Below are positions 34,557 through 38,310 of a stretch of 38,310 nucleotides of DNA, piece by piece. The notes beneath the pieces were generated by a model. The model worked only from the letters and a program-made list of their open reading frames with translations. It had not been told where the DNA came from and did no database searches. Position 1 is the stretch's first letter. Each line of letters begins with the position of its first letter. Made by a program: the position numbers and the translations under genes. The DNA comes from Lysobacteraceae bacterium (GTDB lineage Bacteria; Pseudomonadota; Gammaproteobacteria; Xanthomonadales; Xanthomonadaceae), in the NCBI GenBank assembly GCA_003505795.1, contig DNXT01000312.1, forward strand, positions 1 to 38,310, read 5' to 3'.

Positions 34557-34958
34557 CTATAGCGCCAGATCCTTGTTCGCTTCCTCGGAGCCGCGGCGCT
34601 TCGCGTAGTTCCTGCGTGCCGCGTCCATGCGCGGCGCGTTCCCGATGACCCACTCGGCGAGCGCCCGCACCGGAACGAGAAGTTCCCGCCCAAGTTCGGT
34701 CAGCGCGTACTCGACCTGAGGCGGTGTCGCGGGCGTCACCGTACGCGAAACGAAGCCGTTTTCCTCCAGGTCCCGCAAGGTCGAGGCCAGTACCTTCTGG
34801 CTGATCTCGCCGATCTCGCGACGCAGCGCATTGAAGCGGTAGGGACCGCCTCCGAGAACGTGCACCACGAGCATCGTCCACTTGTCGCTGATCCGCGCCA
34901 GCATGCGGCTGATGTGCTCGCACTCGGCGCTATCCCCGTGGTGAGCAGGTTTCCTCAA
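34557..34958 (-). CDS. HxlR-family regulator, likely redox-sensing
   Basis: A 133-residue winged-helix regulator. The core is ISDKWTMLVVHVLGGGPYRFNALRREIGEISQKVLASTLRDLEENGFVSRTV with the wing PPQVEYALTELG. C13, 14 residues before the conserved Trp of DKW, is at the position of the thiol sensor in YodB, HypR and QorR; the other HxlR in this window lacks it. The start is a TTG at 34958 with a near-perfect AAGGAGG 4 bases upstream; longer frames have no support. Divergent from the FMN reductase gene with a palindrome between, so probably its repressor. Confidence 0.9.
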   Translation of the reverse strand: MRKPAHHGDSAECEHISRMLARISDKWTMLVVHVLGGGPYRFNALRREIGEISQKVLASTLRDLEENGFVSRTVTPATPPQVEYALTELGRELLVPVRALAEWVIGNAPRMDAARRNYAKRRGSEEANKDLAL

Positions 34959-34995
34959 AGTGCCTCCTTGTCGGCCTCGAAAGCGTGTCGTAGCG

Positions 34996-35014
34996 TGGTT
35001 TCTCCTGGAAACCA
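34996..35014. promoter_or_regulatory. Candidate HxlR operator
   Basis: TGGTTTC-TCCTG-GAAACCA, 7-bp perfect arms with a 5-base centre, in the 73-bp gap between the divergent HxlR and FMN reductase genes. Confidence 0.6.
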
Positions 35015-35031
35015 GCATACAAGAGGTTATC

Positions 35032-35625
35032 GTGAGCTCAAAACCGAAGATTGCCGTCATCGTCGGCTCGACCCGTCCCACCCGATTTGCCGACGTACCC
35101 GCGCAATGGATTCTGAAGCAGGCCCAGGCCCGCGGAGACATGGACGTGGAGCTGGTCGACCTGCGCGATTACCCGCTGCCGTTCTTCGACGAGATGGCCT
35201 CCAACATGTGGATGCCCAGCCGGAATCCCGAGGCGATCCGCTGGCAGGAAACGGTCGGCCGCTTCGACGGGTACATCTTCGTGGTCGCCGAATACAACCA
35301 TTCGGTCACCGGCGTTCTCAAGAACGCGCTGGATCAAGCCTACAAGGAATGGAACCGGAAACCGTTCACCGCGATCGGTTACGGCGGCATCGGCGCGGCG
35401 CGCGCCGTCGAGCATCTGCGGCTGATCGGCGTGGAACTGCAGATGGTGTCGACGCATGCCGCGGTCTACATCGGCGGCAGCGACTTCTTCGCCATACATC
35501 CGATGTTCGGCAACAAGCCGATCGAGGCTATCGAGGCCAGCCTGCTGCCCTCCGCCAAGACCGCGCTCGACGAACTGCTGTGGTGGGCCAAGGCAACGAT
35601 GGCCGCGAAAGCGCTCGAAGCATGA
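35032..35625 (+). CDS. NADPH-dependent FMN reductase/quinone reductase
   Basis: A 197-residue flavodoxin-fold flavoprotein. The FMN phosphate loop GSTRPTRFAD is at residues 12-21, and FVVAEYNHSVTGVLKNALD and AIGYGGIGAARAVEHLR complete the family pattern. Related enzymes reduce quinones, azo dyes or free FMN by two electrons. It could supply reduced flavin to the LLM protein encoded nearby, which is inference. The start is a GTG at 35032 with AAGAGGT 4-5 bases ahead. Divergent from an HxlR gene; its stop overlaps the pirin gene (ATGA). Confidence 0.93.
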   Translation: MSSKPKIAVIVGSTRPTRFADVPAQWILKQAQARGDMDVELVDLRDYPLPFFDEMASNMWMPSRNPEAIRWQETVGRFDGYIFVVAEYNHSVTGVLKNALDQAYKEWNRKPFTAIGYGGIGAARAVEHLRLIGVELQMVSTHAAVYIGGSDFFAIHPMFGNKPIEAIEASLLPSAKTALDELLWWAKATMAAKALEA

Positions 35626-36443
35626 TCCGTCCGGACACGACCACTCGATCCGGGCGAAGGATCACCCACCGCACGCGCGGCCGCGGCGCCCGGTTCATCA
35701 GCCCCGATGAACTCGGGCAGGCGCTCAAGCCGTTCGTCTATTTCGACCTGTTCGACAAGGACGGGCCCGAATTGATGTTCGGATTGCATCCCCACTCCGG
35801 TATCGCAACGGTGACCTGCGCATTCGAAGGCGCAATCGCCTACACCGATCCAGGTGGCGGGAAGGGCACCGTCCTGCCTGGCGGCTTCGAGTGGATGATG
35901 GCGGGCAAGGGCATGTGGCACGGCGGCGGCGCAGTCGCAGGGCGCGTGGCCGGGTTCCAGCTGTGGCTCGCAATGCCGCCGGAGCTGGAACTTGCAGATT
36001 TCGCTTCGCGTTACGTCGAGTCCAACGAAATCGATGAGGACGGTCCCGCGCGCGTTCTGCTGGGTCGCAGCGGCGCGGCGACGGGTAGGGTCGCATCCGA
36101 CTTGCCCGTCACCTTGCTAACCGTGCGGCTCGCCGCCGGGGAGACCTGGCGCTTCACCCCGTCCGAAGGGCAGGGCCTGCTCTGGATCGCGCTCGCGGAG
36201 GGCGCGCTGTCGGTCCCGGACGACGTTGTTGCCGGCGAATTGGTCGTCTTCGAGCGCTCGGACGGCGGCGTCACCTTCGAAGCGAAAAGCGACGCCCACT
36301 TCGTGCTGGGCGCCTCGAAACCGCACGACCACGAGCTGGCGATCGGCGACTACTCGGTTCACACCAGCCCGGACGCCCTGGCGCAAGGGGAACGGCACAT
36401 CCGCAAGCTTGGCGCCGAACTGCGCAAGGACGGCCGCATCTGA
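35622..36443 (+). CDS. Pirin-family protein with altered metal site
   Basis: A bicupin of 273 residues. Pirins bind iron, and some (YhhW) oxidise quercetin-like flavonols. The N-terminal cupin shows LHPHSGIATVTCAFEG (two histidines of the metal site), GGFEWMMAGKGMWHGGG (third histidine). The glutamate expected two residues after the third histidine is Gly, and the usual HxD in the middle reads AYTD. Metal binding may therefore be weak or different. Translationally coupled to the FMN reductase by ATGA, a common pairing in electrophile-responsive operons. Confidence 0.88.
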   Translation: MIRPDTTTRSGRRITHRTRGRGARFISPDELGQALKPFVYFDLFDKDGPELMFGLHPHSGIATVTCAFEGAIAYTDPGGGKGTVLPGGFEWMMAGKGMWHGGGAVAGRVAGFQLWLAMPPELELADFASRYVESNEIDEDGPARVLLGRSGAATGRVASDLPVTLLTVRLAAGETWRFTPSEGQGLLWIALAEGALSVPDDVVAGELVVFERSDGGVTFEAKSDAHFVLGASKPHDHELAIGDYSVHTSPDALAQGERHIRKLGAELRKDGRI

Positions 36444-36572
36444 CCCCGCTCTCCGCTCGGGCCCGGCCCGAGGTCGCCGCATCAGGGCGGCTGTGGCAGG
36501 CAGTCGTTTGCCGAATTGCTCGCGGATCCGGAGGCGCCTGGGCCCCCCATCATTCAACGGGAGAATGCAGCG

Positions 36573-37175
36573 ATGACACTGGAGACCTTCAGAACGATCT
36601 TCGGCCTTGAAAGGCAACCGGCGCCTCTCGACCAATCGGTGCTGGTCCTGGTCGACATCCAGCGGGAATACCGCGACGGCCGGGTGCCGCTCGCCAATGT
36701 CGATGCCGCGGCGGACGAGGCCGGGAAGCTGCTGGACCTGGCGCGGCGCCGCGGCGTGCCCGTCTTCCATATCGCGCACGATGCAGGGCCGGGCGCCGCG
36801 GCCTTCGCCAGCGACGGCGCGTATCGCGACTTCCTGCCGCAGGTCGCCCCGCGCGAGGGCGAACCGGTCATTTTCAAGCGCCATGCCAATGCCTTCCTCG
36901 GCACGGGTCTGGCCGACAGTATCCGCGAAACCGGCCGCGGTGCCGTCATCCTCGCGGGCGATACCGCCGGCGTATGCGTCTCCACCACCGCGCGCGCAGC
37001 AGCCGAGGAACATGGTCTGCGGGTGACGGTGGTGGCGGATGCCGTGGCCGCGCGCGACGTGCCCGATCCACTGGGCGGCACGATCGATGCGGAAACGGTG
37101 CGCCGCGTGGCGCTGGCCGAACTGTCGGATCTGTTCGCCGTGGTGGTGAAGGACAGTGGCGTATGGGGCGAATAA
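36573..37175 (+). CDS. Isochorismatase-family cysteine hydrolase
   Basis: A 200-residue hydrolase. The catalytic triad is D28 in LVLVDIQREY, K102 in VIFKRHANAF, and C135 in GDTAGVCVSTTARAAAE. The last motif also has the family cis-peptide region. True isochorismatases are larger or siderophore-linked; this form is closer to nicotinamidase/YcaC-like hydrolases of unknown amide substrate. Start 36573 (MTLETFRTIFG) follows GGGAG by 9 bases. 129 bp separate it from the pirin gene, with no clear terminator, so it may be on the same transcript. Confidence 0.92.
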   Translation: MTLETFRTIFGLERQPAPLDQSVLVLVDIQREYRDGRVPLANVDAAADEAGKLLDLARRRGVPVFHIAHDAGPGAAAFASDGAYRDFLPQVAPREGEPVIFKRHANAFLGTGLADSIRETGRGAVILAGDTAGVCVSTTARAAAEEHGLRVTVVADAVAARDVPDPLGGTIDAETVRRVALAELSDLFAVVVKDSGVWGE

Positions 37176-37229
37176 TGCGTCGCCGGGGAGCGGGCGCCGC
37201 CACACGTGCCGACAAGACCTGAGAGTCGT

Positions 37230-37570
37230 CCTCAACGCGTTCGCCGCCTGCTACATCGGCTCCGACTCCCCGCCTATTCCAATGTCCATGGCGCCGACCT
37301 GGCGCGATTGTCCTCGCTCGCGATCGAACGCGGACAGGCCGGTGCGCCGTACCTCGCCGTCGCCGGGGAAATCCCGTGCCGCTGGATCGCCGAGGCGGTG
37401 GCGCGCGACCTCGGCGTCAGGACGCGCAGCCTGAGGCTGGAGGCGACGGCAGGTATTCGGTCCCTTCGTTGCCTTGCTGCAATCGGCGTGCGGCCGCTCG
37501 CGCGATCCGCGGACGCGATCCGGGCTGGAAACCCGCCGAACTCGACCTGCTGTCGGAGATCGGCGAGCCG
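37230..37570 (+). pseudogene. Frameshifted C-terminus of an NAD-dependent epimerase
   Basis: Between the isochorismatase and the SDR fragment, three frames in turn resemble the end of an extended-SDR epimerase. The first reads YSNVHGADLARLSSLAIERG and later WIAEAVARDLGV (to about 37454). The next reads VFGPFVALLQS (from about 37455). The last reads GWKPAELDLLSEI (to about 37566). In intact relatives these segments lie in one frame in this order. The N-terminal Rossmann half is absent. So at least two frameshifts and a 5' deletion are present. No other gene is seen in 37176-37617. Confidence 0.6.
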
Positions 37571-37617
37571 CGGCGGCGCGTGTTCGCGACCCCCCAATCC
37601 AAGCAGGGAGGAAATCC

Positions 37618-37853
37618 ATGAAGATCCATGAAAACAAGGTCGCGATCGTCACCGGCGGCACGCAGGACATAGGCCGCGGCATCGCCGATCTTCTTGCACA
37701 AAAAGGCGCCAGGGTCGTGATCGGCAATCGCGGGAACGCCGACGAGGCCGCAAATGCGATCGGCGATGGCGCCATCGCCGCGGACGTGACGAGCGAAGAA
37801 GGCTGGTGACGGGGCAGACGCTGGTGGTCGACGGCGGCCTGCTGTGGCTGTGA
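37618..37853 (+). pseudogene. Short-chain dehydrogenase with internal deletion
   Basis: The start is intact: GGAGG 6-7 bases before ATG 37618, then MKIHENKVAIVTGGTQDIG with the cofactor loop and ADVTSEEGW, stopping at TGA 37807. Directly across that stop, in another frame, comes LVTGQTLVVDGGLLWL and a stop at 37853, the standard C-terminus of this SDR class. About 170 residues, including the catalytic Ser-Tyr-Lys, are missing. The 63-residue N-terminal product, if made, would be inactive. Confidence 0.85.
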
Positions 37854-38018
37854 AGGGGACGAGTGACTTCCCAGGTGCTTCCCGGAGGGTCCTCGACGCC
37901 ACGCCGGATCGCCGACGGGATCCTCCGGATCCTGCCGGTGTGGCCCCACATCGAACGGCTTCTTCGCTTGTCGCGAACCGTTCGGTGCCGTGGCTTCCCG
38001 CGCGACGGCAGCCGCGGC

Positions 38019-38310
38019 CTAGCGCACGACGGCGAGCGCGGCGCGGGCTTCCTTGAGGAAGCGCTGGGTTTCGGCCGGCGTCGGCAGGTTGGCGGCGATC
38101 TGCTCGAGGATCTGCCCGATATCGCTGGAAGCCTCGAATGCCTCCTCGCACAACAGGCTGGCGATCGGGCCGAAGTAATTGAGCGAGATCTTCTCGATCA
38201 CTTCGCGCTGGCGGGCGAGCGCTACGCCGCTGCCGGCGGAGGGGGCGGCGCCCGGCGCCTTCGCCGTGGACGATGCCGCAAGCGCGGCGTCGTTCTCGAA
38301 GCCGCCGAGC
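38019..38310 (-). CDS. C-terminus of an unrecognised protein (5' end outside window)
   Basis: The frame is open from the window edge and ends at TAG 38019-38021, giving 96 residues. An alanine/proline-rich linker (ASSTAKAPGAAPSAGSG) leads into a helical domain: VIEKISLNYFGPIASLLCEEAF, then ILEQIAANLPTPAETQRFLKEARAALAVVR. Helical GPIA-containing ends of this type occur on some signalling proteins (DUF8082-like), but the match is uncertain. It is not obviously part of the accessory cluster. 37854-38018 before it holds nothing recognisable. Confidence 0.7.
   Translation of the reverse strand, partial: LGGFENDAALAASSTAKAPGAAPSAGSGVALARQREVIEKISLNYFGPIASLLCEEAFEASSDIGQILEQIAANLPTPAETQRFLKEARAALAVVR

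Noticed and set aside
34959..35141. N-terminal extension of the second HxlR gene
   Set aside because: It would overlap the divergent FMN reductase gene and has no family similarity; the TTG at 34958 has an AAGGAGG site.
24703..37853. Integrative element or prophage
   Set aside because: No integrase, transposase, tRNA, attachment repeat or phage gene was seen in the interval.

Overview
The window reads as a high-GC gammaproteobacterial chromosome, most likely family Xanthomonadaceae (Xanthomonas, Lysobacter, Luteimonas or a close relative). The basis is the gene order cmk-rpsA-ihfB-lapA-lapB, the small L36 protein with two remaining cysteines, the aguA-aguB pair, REP-like hairpins that begin GTAG or GTGG, and GGGAATC heptad repeats. 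Genus cannot be fixed from sequence reading alone. No tRNA, rRNA, CRISPR array or transposase was seen.

Left half, 1-24702, is mostly housekeeping. It opens with the end of one RND efflux permease and a complete second one (1-4769), followed by a REP cluster. A minus-strand operon carries agmatine deiminase, N-carbamoylputrescine amidase and a TraB-family membrane protein (8242 down to 5002). After a small secreted protein and rpmJ comes cmk, rpsA and ihfB. These lead into a tightly packed run lapA-lapB-WbpL-like-WbpM-like-galU (12157-17516) that ends at a strong terminator. This run couples LPS homeostasis to initiation of surface polysaccharide and to UDP-glucose supply. A KefC-type antiporter then converges on a minus-strand pair (alpha/beta hydrolase, DUF1244), and folD, guaB and guaA follow. 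The guaB-guaA gap is filled by inverted GGGAATC heptads.

Right half, 24703-37853, is an accessory region built from cassettes that each pair a transcription factor with redox enzymes. They are HxlR/SDR; TetR plus SDR; a five-gene minus-strand operon (MFS exporter, aldo/keto reductase, luciferase-like monooxygenase, Old Yellow Enzyme, cyclase-family hydrolase) divergent from a LysR regulator; and HxlR divergent from an FMN reductase-pirin pair followed by an isochorismatase-family hydrolase. The theme suggests sensing and disposal of quinones, aldehydes or other electrophiles, which is inference. Three decayed genes (a dehydrogenase tail, an epimerase tail and an SDR lacking its middle) show that the region is turning over. 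The window closes inside the C-terminus of an unrecognised minus-strand protein.

The best regulatory signal is a pair of matching TetR-type operators. One overlaps the -35 box of the tetR gene itself and the other lies just before the downstream SDR. The best candidate for an undescribed system is the LysR-controlled five-gene redox operon with a T-N11-A palindrome in the divergent promoter.
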